Shown here piece by piece: positions 53,287 to 62,287 of a DNA stretch of 64,000 nt. The stretch comes from Flammeovirga sp. EKP202. Its GTDB lineage: Bacteria; Bacteroidota; Bacteroidia; Cytophagales; Flammeovirgaceae. The DNA is taken from positions 1 through 64,000 of the forward strand of contig NZ_JACVVP010000019.1 in NCBI RefSeq assembly GCF_014534745.1, written 5' to 3'. How positions within the stretch are numbered: the stretch's first letter is position 1; the number at the start of each line of letters is the position of its first letter. Both the position numbers and the translations under genes were made by a program. Below the pieces are notes generated by a model that saw nothing but the letters and a program-made list of their open reading frames with translations, was not told where the DNA came from and searched no databases.

Positions 53287-55671
53287 TTAAAAAACGGAAT
53301 AGCTTACTTTAAAATAAAAGCCTCTTCCAGGTTGTTGAATGGCAAAGTTGTCGAACACTTGTTCGTTAAAGATGTTTTTGATGTCTAAGCTAATTGCCAA
53401 TTTATTTTCAGGAAAGCGATAAGACGCTCCAATATCATTTACAAATTGAGTAGGGATCACATCTTTGTTATCGCTCCCTATATGGTACCAGTATCTGTAA
53501 TATTCGTGTACATACCTCATATTCCAATACACCTGTAGTTGCCCTTTTGATTTGATCAACTCTGTCATATCATAACGCATATTAGTGTTGAACTGTAGGT
53601 AAGGAAGGTTTTTCAATCGAGCTCTATAAAGGTGATCTATTTCTCCTTTTGAAGTATACTTATTATTGTACCTTGTGTCATTATAGGAACCAGAGAATGT
53701 AAAGTAAAACTTCCTATTATAATCATAATCAATTTGAAGGTCTACTCCTTTGGATAGTACTTTAGGAAAGTTTTCATAAAAGAAATACTCTCCTTTCGTA
53801 TCGACACTTCTTTGAATCATATCATTGACATTTCTATGGAAAAAAGTAGTAGAAAAGGTCAATGCATGATCTCCTATGTAAATTTCTCCATATCTTAAAC
53901 CTAAGTTTAAGTTATTACTGACTTCAGGGTTTAAATCCAGATTAGAAATACCATTTTCGGCTCCGTTACCAAAGATCTCATCTGGCATTGGTAACCTTAC
54001 TGCTTGCTCAGCAGATAACTGTAAAGTAAATTTTTCAGTTAAATCATAACTTGTAGCAACCCCATAACCATAATTTGTATCATTCGATTGCTTTGGTACA
54101 GGATGGTATTCTCCACCACTGTATGTATGATAAAGTGCATCTACAGTATATGAATATTGTTTCGCAAATACATTGGTTCTTAATTTCCCATCCCATGCTG
54201 TATTGGAATAAGAAAGACCCATTACACTCTTGAAGATATTTTGATAATCATTACTTGTGTCTTCTCCTAAGCCTGCTTCACGATTAAAACCAGTTCTTCT
54301 ATAATCAGTGATGATTCCACTTAAGTTTAAGATATTGTTATCATTAATGGTATAAGAAGCGTTAAAACGATTGATAAAAGTTCCTTCATCAGTAGTGGAA
54401 TGAACTGGAGCTCCCATCTCTCCTCCAACAGGTCTTTGAGTTTCAACATCCCCATGCCAATTGTATTTGTTTTTTGTAGTATCTACTAGTGTTCTTGTAT
54501 TCATCGCATACGAAGAGAACAGGCTAACATCCAACCCTTTTGTCACAAAATCTTTCTTTTGATAACTAATACTAGGCACCAGATTACCTTGTGTATAATA
54601 TCTTTCTCCAAAAGGAACATTCATTGTGGCACCATGTTGTACCTCCTTGTACATATCTGAATACACCATGCTGATGAAAAACTGATCCGCCCACTTTACA
54701 TCCGTAAAACCAATGTCCATTTTGGTACCATAGGCTTCATATCCATCATTAAAACGTCTTGCTTTGACTTCTGAAACTCTGCCGTTGTTAGGGTCAGAAA
54801 CCGTCACATCTTTTCCCCACACCTCATAATTATTGTCAGCATAATTATAAAACATGGAACCTCTAAAAGTAAATCCGTTCTTTTTATTTCTGTGGGAACC
54901 ATTTAATGCCACTTGATGTGTATTGAACGAACCCACCGAATAAGATAAGTCTAATGAATTTTTCTTTGCATTTTTGGTCTTGATATTGATGGCTCCACCC
55001 AAGGCGTCAGAGCCTAAAGTTACAGGCACAACTCCTTTGTAGACTTCCATTGATTCAATCAGGTTTACAGGAAGAGAGTTAATAGAATACGATGCTCCAT
55101 AATACTCCATTGGCACACCATCAATAAAAATTCTTACTGCATTTCCTCCCAAACCATTAATACTGTATTTGGTTCTAGAGCCTAAACCTCCTTCTTGTCT
55201 AACATTAATGCCTGATGTTTGATCCAATAATGTATTTAATTCTACAGATTGAATGGTTACTTTTTCAGTATCGATTCTCTTCGAAGCAAAACCTTGCTTC
55301 TCCATTTGAGTTTTTTCAGACTCACCTACTACTAATACTTCATTTAGTTTTATCTCACTTTCTGATAATGAAATAACTAAATTTATTATACCACTTTCAG
55401 GTACACTAATTTTTTTTGAATAGGAAGAATGTCCAGTATGAGTCACAACTAGTTCGTGATCGCCTACCGGTACCTTAGGTAAGGTAAAATGGCCGTTTTC
55501 ATCTGTATAGCCTCCTTTTTTCAAGTCTTTCAAAAGGATAGTACAAAATGGAATTCCTTTGTTTGATTGGGCATCTATTACCCTTCCGGAAACATTGGTT
55601 TTATTTTGTGCGTTGGCTAGTGAAGTCGATAAAATTAGGATATTTATTAAAAGTAAGATACGAGGTATCAT
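53287..55671 (-). CDS. TonB-dependent siderophore-type receptor (XusA-like), copy 2
   Basis: A 794-residue outer membrane receptor. Signal peptide (ending ANAQ), carboxypeptidase-like regulatory domain (~25-105; VSGRVIDAQSNKGIPFCTIL, GGYTDENGHFTLPKVP), plug (~115-225; LNTLLDQTSGINVRQEGG, IFIDGVPMEYYG, VTLGSDALGGAINIKTK), and a 22-strand barrel ending GRGFYFKVSYSVF. Strand wording near the end (NIFNEQVFDNFAIQQPG) is shared with copy 1. With DUF4374 and PepSY genes downstream it fits a XusA-type siderophore importer. Has its own promoter at 55691-55743. Confidence 0.93.
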   Translation of the reverse strand: MIPRILLLINILILSTSLANAQNKTNVSGRVIDAQSNKGIPFCTILLKDLKKGGYTDENGHFTLPKVPVGDHELVVTHTGHSSYSKKISVPESGIINLVISLSESEIKLNEVLVVGESEKTQMEKQGFASKRIDTEKVTIQSVELNTLLDQTSGINVRQEGGLGSRTKYSINGLGGNAVRIFIDGVPMEYYGASYSINSLPVNLIESMEVYKGVVPVTLGSDALGGAINIKTKNAKKNSLDLSYSVGSFNTHQVALNGSHRNKKNGFTFRGSMFYNYADNNYEVWGKDVTVSDPNNGRVSEVKARRFNDGYEAYGTKMDIGFTDVKWADQFFISMVYSDMYKEVQHGATMNVPFGERYYTQGNLVPSISYQKKDFVTKGLDVSLFSSYAMNTRTLVDTTKNKYNWHGDVETQRPVGGEMGAPVHSTTDEGTFINRFNASYTINDNNILNLSGIITDYRRTGFNREAGLGEDTSNDYQNIFKSVMGLSYSNTAWDGKLRTNVFAKQYSYTVDALYHTYSGGEYHPVPKQSNDTNYGYGVATSYDLTEKFTLQLSAEQAVRLPMPDEIFGNGAENGISNLDLNPEVSNNLNLGLRYGEIYIGDHALTFSTTFFHRNVNDMIQRSVDTKGEYFFYENFPKVLSKGVDLQIDYDYNRKFYFTFSGSYNDTRYNNKYTSKGEIDHLYRARLKNLPYLQFNTNMRYDMTELIKSKGQLQVYWNMRYVHEYYRYWYHIGSDNKDVIPTQFVNDIGASYRFPENKLAISLDIKNIFNEQVFDNFAIQQPGRGFYFKVSYSVF

Positions 55672-55690
55672 ACATTAAATTAGGTTTTTA

Positions 55691-55743
55691 TTTAGATCAA
55701 TTTTAAATAACAACACAAGAATACTATTTAGAAAAATTCCAAA
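55691..55743 (-). promoter_or_regulatory. Promoter/operator region of Xus-like operon copy 2, two palindromes
   Basis: TTTAGATCAATTTTAAA (55691) and TTTAGAAAAATTCCAAA (55727) lie 36 bp apart and 20 bp or more before the receptor start. The same two motifs, 36 bp apart, precede copy 1 at 61625 and 61661, in a leader alike over ~65 bp. Imperfect dyads of this form fit a Fur- or DtxR-like iron repressor, which is inference. Confidence 0.55.
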
Positions 55744-55837
55744 CAATGTTATTTTCACTTATTAACAAATACTGTAAAAACTCTAACTACCTAACCAAAA
55801 CAAACCCAATACTTTATCTATTTTCTAAAAATAAAAG

Positions 55838-55869
55838 AAACCCAACTTCATTGATGTGAAGAAGGGTTT
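55838..55869 (-). terminator. Terminator closing Xus-like operon copy 1
   Basis: On the minus strand AAACCC pairs with GGGTTT, with inner CTTCA/TGTGAAG pairing around TTGA; a U-rich tail (CTTTTATTTTT) follows. It lies 112 bp past the PepSY stop and 167 bp before the next receptor. Confidence 0.8.
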
Positions 55870-55980
55870 TCCAAAAAATATTGTCAATTAAAAGTTTTCA
55901 AACATCAGCTAACACCGCATATATCATTCTTTCGTTGACAGTTGTAGAAAGTACTCAATGTCTTTTCAGAAAGTGTTTAT

Positions 55981-57174
55981 TTATAATTTTCGAACCCAGA
56001 TCAAAATCCCTGTAACAGGCATTGAACAAGCAATCATTGTTACCAAGAAATAAAGAATAATGCCACTTAGACCAAGAATTTCACCTGTATGTAGTGGTAA
56101 AGAAACTTCCATGAATTGATCTGCTATACTTTGATCAGAAAACAAAAAAAGTTTCTTGAATTGACCATCTTTTCCATATTTCACATGGTCTGGTACAACT
56201 GCCGAAAAAATACTTTCCTGTTTAACTTTAGTAATTTGGTAATGGGGATTATCATCCGTTGGCAATTGAATTGTCGTGATCGCTTTGTAAGGCAATCTTC
56301 GATTACTGTCTTCGAGCAGTTGGTTTAAAGAAACCTCTACCTGCTGCTTTTCTTTTTCGGCTTGATTATCCATTGATTCTTCTAAAAAAGATGCAAATAC
56401 ATTGGAGAGTTCACTTTTCATGGCATCAGCATTCGAAGCATTCAATACGGGTTGTCCCCCCAAAGAAACGACTACCGCACTCTTTACCCATGCGTAAGAG
56501 ACATATAAACCCGTAATGGAAATAAATAATAGTAATAGAAAAGTATAAAAACCTAATGTATTGTGAAGGTCATAAATTACTCTCGGCAGTTTAGCTGACC
56601 ATTTGATCTGAAAGCCTTTTTTCCATTGCTTTTTATTCGAAGGAAACCACAATACCAACCCAGAAATCAGTAGTACTACAAAGATCAATATCGATATACC
56701 CACCAGATGATTTCCAATTTTACCCAGTAATAGATTTTTATGAATACTTCTCATTAAATCGAAAAATGCTCCTGTTGATTGAGCATTGCTTCCCACAATA
56801 TCTCCGGTAGAAGGATGTACATAATAGTGTCCATCAAAATCTTCTTCAAGATCATGAAAAAAAACCATTACATTCCTTGAGAAATCACTGGGGTAGACCA
56901 TCCTCGTGACTTTCTTTTTTTCTTTTAGAAAATTTATTTTAATCGTTTCCGGTTTAACCCAATTTGAGTGGTTTGCTTCAGTATTGAAGACCACGTCATA
57001 ATTTAATAGTTCTGAAATTTGTGTTTTGAAGGAATACATTGCTCCAGAAAGACAAACGACAAACACTACTATACTTGATAAAAGTCCGAGCCACAAATGT
57101 GACACGGACATAATGTATTTAAAAAGAGATTCCTTTTTTCTTCTTTTTCTGAATAAGGATTTTTTCAGGCGCAT
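55981..57174 (-). CDS. PepSY-domain inner-membrane protein (XusC-like), copy 1
   Basis: A 397-residue protein, near-identical in wording to copy 2: same spans, HLWLG, SIHKNLLLGKIGNHLVG, YDLHNTLGFYTFLLL and GILIWVRKL. The longest differences are in the periplasmic loop after the first span (FNTEANHSNWVKPETIKINF against FNSQETDANWIQPDQIKTNF). The start ATG overlaps the 205-residue lipoprotein stop by one base. The high conservation of this pair, compared with the receptors, fits a common reduction or release step. Confidence 0.88.
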   Translation of the reverse strand: MRLKKSLFRKRRKKESLFKYIMSVSHLWLGLLSSIVVFVVCLSGAMYSFKTQISELLNYDVVFNTEANHSNWVKPETIKINFLKEKKKVTRMVYPSDFSRNVMVFFHDLEEDFDGHYYVHPSTGDIVGSNAQSTGAFFDLMRSIHKNLLLGKIGNHLVGISILIFVVLLISGLVLWFPSNKKQWKKGFQIKWSAKLPRVIYDLHNTLGFYTFLLLLFISITGLYVSYAWVKSAVVVSLGGQPVLNASNADAMKSELSNVFASFLEESMDNQAEKEKQQVEVSLNQLLEDSNRRLPYKAITTIQLPTDDNPHYQITKVKQESIFSAVVPDHVKYGKDGQFKKLFLFSDQSIADQFMEVSLPLHTGEILGLSGIILYFLVTMIACSMPVTGILIWVRKL

Positions 57175-57791
57175 TATCCTCTCTCGTTTTGACCTCTGTA
57201 GCTTTCCTTTTTGATCAACTCCAAATATTGAGCGTATTGCTCTTCCGTAAAGATTTTTTGAAGAGCAGCCTTACGGTCTTCGTTGAATTGATTCCAATAC
57301 ATATTAGCAGCTTCACCATTGCCATGGTAGTGGTCATGTGCATCTCTGTAGGCTTTTGTAAAAGCTTGGTTTACTGCTTTGTATTTTACTGTTTGAGCTG
57401 AATCTAATGCCAATGTTTGAATCACTTCAGCCTTCAACTCATCAGAATAATCAGATTGTCCTGGCATATTTCTTTTCATAAACTCATGGACCAACACTTG
57501 TTGCTCTTCGCTTAAGAAAGCTTGTAATTCTTCTTCTTGTTTTTTGAATGAAGTCTTCATGATTTTCATAAAACCTTTACGGTTCATTTTACCTGAAGCT
57601 TTCATCTCTTCAAATTGTTTTTTTCTCTCTTCTTCACTTTTAGTGACAATTGCATCATATTTTGCTACTTGATCTTCTGTCAACTGCAATTGACCTTTCA
57701 ATTTATCGAAGTCTATTCCTCTTCTTCCTTTTTCTTCTGAACAAGAAAAAAAGAGTGTTGTTGCCATTAATAATATTACTAGCTTTTTCAT
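57174..57791 (-). CDS. CpxP/Spy-like His-rich lipoprotein of the Xus-like operon, copy 1
   Basis: The 205-residue counterpart of 51343-51960, the same length and colinear: lipobox FFSCSEEKG (Cys17), GRRGIDFDKLKGQL, KASGKMNRKGFMKIMKTSF, MPGQSDYSDELKAEVIQTL and the same HDHYHGNGEA. Strict conservation of length, the two RKG...MKIMKTS helices and the His cluster points to selection on function. Possible roles are a periplasmic chaperone, or a metal or siderophore carrier; none is shown. Confidence 0.7.
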   Translation of the reverse strand: MKKLVILLMATTLFFSCSEEKGRRGIDFDKLKGQLQLTEDQVAKYDAIVTKSEEERKKQFEEMKASGKMNRKGFMKIMKTSFKKQEEELQAFLSEEQQVLVHEFMKRNMPGQSDYSDELKAEVIQTLALDSAQTVKYKAVNQAFTKAYRDAHDHYHGNGEAANMYWNQFNEDRKAALQKIFTEEQYAQYLELIKKESYRGQNERG

Positions 57792-57822
57792 CTTATTATT
57801 TTAAGTTTAAAAAAGAATAAGG

Positions 57823-57844
57823 AGGTCTAAAAATCAAAAGACCT
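57823..57844. promoter_or_regulatory. Intercistronic hairpin between DUF4374 and the Spy-like gene, copy 1
   Basis: AGGTCT pairs with AGACCT around AAAAATCAAA, in a 124-bp gap. No strong U-tract follows on the minus strand, so it is an attenuator or stabiliser candidate and not a clear terminator. Confidence 0.4.
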
Positions 57845-57915
57845 TTACCCTCCCCATTTTCTCATATATTCCGAACGACTTTTAACATGATGAACTGATC
57901 ATCAACTTAAAAACC

Positions 57916-59181
57916 TTATTTATAAATACCTTGAACGAAGATATTACCACCATCAAGTTGAGCAGCTTTAGTTGCTTCTGCACCGTCAAACTCCCAGATG
58001 TAAGCATCTTCACCAATTGGGCTGATTGCCATGTAGAATTTATCACCTTCAGCAACACCTGATTGGTAGTACCACATATCAGATTTAGGAGCAGCAGTAA
58101 CTTCTACTGTTTGAGCCACAACGTCAATGTATGCAATTTCGTGTGAGTTATCATCTTCGAGAGATAAGTCGTCTAATGCAACATATCCTTTACCATTTCC
58201 AACGTGGTGCCAGTTGATTGAACCAATACTACCTTTACCTCTTCCTAATTTATCAGTGATGTTGAATACATAAGAATCATCATATTCACCTTCTGAAGTT
58301 AATCTAGTAATTACAACGTCAGATTCTTGAGTAGTCATATTGATTTGGTAAGCATATCCGTCATGCACGTGAATAGATTTTGCTCTGTAACCATAAGTAT
58401 CACCGATTGATGCATCTGAAGTAACAACTTTTGGATTCGCTAATGTTGACCAGTCTAAAACAATTGTGGCTAATGCTTCTGGCTCACGACCTCCACGAGG
58501 TTCGCCTACAACACTGTAACCTGTTCCATACAATAATTTATTGCCTACAATAGCAGGAGCATCTACTCTGAATACATAATCTTCACCTACAGCAAAAGTA
58601 CCTAAGTCATGCTCTACAAAATCAGTCTCTCTATTAAATGTTAAACCTGGAACCGCAAGTCTCATCACTTGAAGTGTTACTTGCTTACTATCTGTTGCTT
58701 CATCAGTAACAGACACTACATTATGAACAAGGATAAAGTCATTAGTACCATCATTTACAGCTGCAAATCTTGGGTATAAACCTAATAATGACTCTACACT
58801 GATCTCTTTACCTTTTGTATAACTGTTTTCACCATTATACTCTAATTCGTAAATCATACCCCCACCGTAATCAAGGTTATAAACATAACCGCCGGCAGTT
58901 GTAATTCTTGCAGAACGCGTACCATCCATTTCATAGCCATTGCCAAAGAAAGAAAGAGAAGTATCTGCTGAAATATTTGTAGTTGGTTGCATATAGACTA
59001 CAACGCTCTCGTCAGGGTCAGTAACATCAGCAGCAACGTGAAATACTGTTGGATTATCCTCAATTGGATTTTCTGGAATTAGATTAGATACTTCATCATT
59101 TACATCACATGATGACGTTGCAACCATTAAAGAGAATGCTGACATCACTGCAGCAACTTTTGAAAAGTTTGAATGTTTCAT
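57916..59181 (-). CDS. DUF4374 surface lipoprotein (XusB-like), copy 1
   Basis: A 421-residue lipoprotein (VATSSCDVN, Cys25) colinear with copy 2: TVFHVAADVTDPDES, YPRFAAVNDGTNDFILVHNV, KLLYGTGYSVVGEPRGG, GDTYGYRAKSIHVHDGYAYQ and the same ending QLDGGNIFVQGIYK. Surface loops differ in sequence and length. It lies 25 bp after the receptor gene. A siderophore-binding role is assigned from XusB. Confidence 0.85.
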   Translation of the reverse strand: MKHSNFSKVAAVMSAFSLMVATSSCDVNDEVSNLIPENPIEDNPTVFHVAADVTDPDESVVVYMQPTTNISADTSLSFFGNGYEMDGTRSARITTAGGYVYNLDYGGGMIYELEYNGENSYTKGKEISVESLLGLYPRFAAVNDGTNDFILVHNVVSVTDEATDSKQVTLQVMRLAVPGLTFNRETDFVEHDLGTFAVGEDYVFRVDAPAIVGNKLLYGTGYSVVGEPRGGREPEALATIVLDWSTLANPKVVTSDASIGDTYGYRAKSIHVHDGYAYQINMTTQESDVVITRLTSEGEYDDSYVFNITDKLGRGKGSIGSINWHHVGNGKGYVALDDLSLEDDNSHEIAYIDVVAQTVEVTAAPKSDMWYYQSGVAEGDKFYMAISPIGEDAYIWEFDGAEATKAAQLDGGNIFVQGIYK

Positions 59182-59206
59182 TAGTACGAAAAGTTGATTG
59201 TTATTA

Positions 59207-61600
59207 TTATAAGATCGTGTAGTTTACCTTAAAGAAGATACTACGACCAGGTTGTTGAATTGCAAAGTTGTCAAAGACTTGTTCATTGAATATATTCTTC
59301 AAGTCCATGCTAACTACTAATTTATTTTTAGGGAAACGATAAGTCGCTCCAATATCATTGACAAATTGTGTAGGGATCATATCCTTATTCGTATGTCCGA
59401 AGGTTTTCCAATGACGGTAATACTCATGAATGTATCTCATGTTGTAATACATTGTGAGGTCTCCTTTATTTTTGATCAGTTCACTCAGATTATATCTAAC
59501 ACTTGAATTGAACTGTAGGTATGGCATATTTTTTAATCTTGCACCCTTATAATGATTAATATTACCCTTTATGTCATAGTCAGACCAATAGCGAGTATCA
59601 TTATAAGATCCTGCAAAAGAAACTTCTAGGTTAGTTCCGTATTCGTAGTTTGCTTGAAAATCCACCCCTTTTGAAAGTATTTCACCAAAATTGGAATAAA
59701 TAAAAAGATCTTGATTTCCTTGTGGCTGTGTTTCACGTTGGATTAGGTTTTCAACATCTCTCACGAAAAAATTCGTTGAAAGTGTTAAGCTATTCTGTCC
59801 AAAATAAACTTCTCCATAGCGTAATCCTACATTGATATTTTTACTGATCTCAGGCAGTAGATCTAAATTCGCTTTTCCGTTTTGTGCACCATTACCAAAT
59901 AATTCATCTGGCTCAGGTAATCTTACCGCTTGTTCAGCAGAGAACTGAATAGTCAGCTTCTTCAATAGATCAAAGCTTGTCGCTAATCCATAACTGTATT
60001 TTACATCAGAAGTACCGTTGTATTCAGGTGTGTATGAATTATTTTCATATTTATGGGTCAATACATTTACATCATTGCCATAAGATTTTACGAATATATT
60101 TGATCTCAAGCGTGAATTTATTGCTGTGTTAGAATATGATAGGCCTAGTATTGATTTCATGACCTTGTAATAATCATTACTTTTATCATTTTCAGGATCA
60201 TAAAATTCACTATATCCAGTTCTTTTATAATCTGAAACAACAGCATTGAAATTGAGTATATTATTATCATTCAATGAATAGGAAACATTCGCTCTATTAA
60301 TCCATGTCCCCTCATTTGTTATAGTATGAACAGGAGTATTACCCGCTTCTCCACCTGTAGATTTTCGTCTTGTAATTTCTCCAAACCAATTGTAGGCATT
60401 CTTGGTAGTATCAACTGTAGCTCTATTATTTTTGACATACGAAGCATACAAACTCACTTCTAATCCTTTGGTGAAAAGATTCTTTTTCTGATAACTTATA
60501 CTAGGTGCCAAGTTTGATTGTGTAAAATGTCTTTCTCCGTAGGCTTTTATCATTGTTGCAGCATGTTGTACTTCTTTATACATATCAGAATACACCATAC
60601 TAACAAAAAACTGATCTGCCCATTTCACGTCTGTAAATCCTAGATCTAACTTTGCTCCATGTGCTTCGTAAGCATCATTAAAACGTTTTGCTACTACTCG
60701 AATCGGCTCTAAAGTTTCTGGATTTTCAACAAATACTTCATTGCCCCACACTTTATAATTATTATCAGAATAGTTGTAATACACAGATCCTCTTGTGGTT
60801 AAACCCGTCTTTTCATTACGGTAGCTACCATTTAAAGAAGCTTGATGCGTATTAAAAGAACCAAATGAATAAGATCCTGTTAAGGTAGTTTTATTAGTTG
60901 CTTTCGTTTTAATATTAACTGCACCTCCCAAAGCATCAGATCCTAATTCTACAGGTACGACACCTTTATAAACCTCTATTTCTTCAATTAAATTGACAGG
61001 CAATGAATTTAATGAATAAGATGAACCAAAGTATTCCATTGGAACTCCATCAATAAATATTCTCACTGCATTACCACTCAATCCATTGATACTGTACTTC
61101 ACATTAGAACCTAATCCCCCTTCTCTTCTTACGGTGATTCCCGCCGTCTGATCTAAAAGACTATTCAATTCTACAGATTGTACTGCTATTTCCTCTGTTG
61201 TGATCTTTTCAGCAGCAAAACCCTGTTTTTCCATTTTAGTCTTTTCAGACTCTCCAATCACCATGACTTCATCTAACTTCACTTCACTTTCTGACAATGA
61301 AATAACTAAATTAGATATACCCGATTGTGTCACACTGATATTTTGTGAGTAGGTGGTGTATCCTGTACGAGTTACTACTAATTCATGTGGTCCAAGTGGT
61401 ACTTTAGGCAATCTAAAATGACCATTTGCATCTGTATAGCCTCCTTTTCTTAGGTCTTTTAACTGGACCGTACAAAAGGGAATACCTTTGTTTGTTTGAG
61501 TGTCAATTACTTTTCCAGAAACGATTACTTTATCTTGGCTATAGATTGAAGAGACAGATAGGAGTAGTGAACAGAAAAGAAGTAAGATACGTTGTATCAT
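59207..61600 (-). CDS. TonB-dependent siderophore-type receptor (XusA-like), copy 1
   Basis: A 797-residue receptor, colinear with copy 2: signal peptide, carboxypeptidase-like domain (VSGKVIDTQTNKGIPFCTVQ), plug (LNSLLDQTAGITVRREGG, IFIDGVPMEYFG, VELGSDALGGAVNIKTK) and barrel ending FFKVNYTIL. The barrel loops carry many substitutions against copy 2 (e.g. after KVWGNEVFVENPE and in the VLTHKYENNSYTPEYN region), as expected if ligands differ. It is the first gene of copy 1, and its promoter at 61625-61677 faces the divergent fecI/fecR genes. Confidence 0.93.
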   Translation of the reverse strand: MIQRILLLFCSLLLSVSSIYSQDKVIVSGKVIDTQTNKGIPFCTVQLKDLRKGGYTDANGHFRLPKVPLGPHELVVTRTGYTTYSQNISVTQSGISNLVISLSESEVKLDEVMVIGESEKTKMEKQGFAAEKITTEEIAVQSVELNSLLDQTAGITVRREGGLGSNVKYSINGLSGNAVRIFIDGVPMEYFGSSYSLNSLPVNLIEEIEVYKGVVPVELGSDALGGAVNIKTKATNKTTLTGSYSFGSFNTHQASLNGSYRNEKTGLTTRGSVYYNYSDNNYKVWGNEVFVENPETLEPIRVVAKRFNDAYEAHGAKLDLGFTDVKWADQFFVSMVYSDMYKEVQHAATMIKAYGERHFTQSNLAPSISYQKKNLFTKGLEVSLYASYVKNNRATVDTTKNAYNWFGEITRRKSTGGEAGNTPVHTITNEGTWINRANVSYSLNDNNILNFNAVVSDYKRTGYSEFYDPENDKSNDYYKVMKSILGLSYSNTAINSRLRSNIFVKSYGNDVNVLTHKYENNSYTPEYNGTSDVKYSYGLATSFDLLKKLTIQFSAEQAVRLPEPDELFGNGAQNGKANLDLLPEISKNINVGLRYGEVYFGQNSLTLSTNFFVRDVENLIQRETQPQGNQDLFIYSNFGEILSKGVDFQANYEYGTNLEVSFAGSYNDTRYWSDYDIKGNINHYKGARLKNMPYLQFNSSVRYNLSELIKNKGDLTMYYNMRYIHEYYRHWKTFGHTNKDMIPTQFVNDIGATYRFPKNKLVVSMDLKNIFNEQVFDNFAIQQPGRSIFFKVNYTIL

Positions 61601-61624
61601 ACAGCTTATATTATATTTGCTTTA

Positions 61625-61677
61625 TTTAGACTAATTTTAAATAATAACACAAGTATACTATTAAGAATAATTCTAAA
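61625..61677 (-). promoter_or_regulatory. Promoter/operator region of Xus-like operon copy 1, two palindromes
   Basis: TTTAGACTAATTTTAAA (61625-61641) and TTAAGAATAATTCTAAA (61661-61677) match the pair before copy 2, including the 36-bp offset and the following AACAATGTTATTTTC. The distal one is an 8-1-8 dyad with one mismatch. A metal-responsive repressor site is inferred. Confidence 0.55.
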
Positions 61678-62287
61678 CAATGTTATTTTCCGATTTCAAT
61701 AAAATAGCCACATTTTTTTCCGATTTCGATATAACGAACCTGTTTTAAGTATTACAAATAACTAAAATGAATACTCACTCATTGATCTTACTTTTTAATA
61801 ATTAAAAAAATTGCACTTTTTCAATTCAAAATATGTCATATCTTTGAGGCTTTATCAAACGAATAGATAAATTAGATACGATTACCCCCTATCTTCACAT
61901 GAGGATAGGAGGTTTATCTCCTACCTCTTTTGTTAAGTTTTAATGTTCAATCAGACTACTTTCTTTATATTAGAAATCATCTTTATTGTTTATAGAGAAA
62001 AGATTTGATTAACTTAGAGCATGTTTGGAACTGCTCTTTTGTTGAAAATTCATCATTTCAGAACGTGAGTTTATTCATTTGATAGAAGGTGACACTGCAA
62101 TTTTCTATTCAATAAATGTCCTCTCAATGCTATTATGAGCTATTTTCACTCTTCAAATCTAGCTTCTAAACATACTCTTAGCTTTAAGTTCTTTAAGTGT
62201 AGAATTATTTTTTAGTAAGCAAACACAACTCTTACAGTATTTTATACTTCAAGCATTTTTTACTCTATCTTAGTTCCATTTCACTAA
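61678..62287. other. Gene-free region between the receptor operon and fecI
   Basis: About 600 bp. It holds a direct repeat TTTTCCGATTTC (61686 and 61716, 30-bp period) near the receptor promoter, and a 9-bp hairpin CCTATCTTC/GAGGATAGG with loop ACAT at 61888-61909, followed by an alternative GGAG/CTCC pairing. No ORF or tRNA was seen. The hairpin lacks a clear T-tract. Confidence 0.5.
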
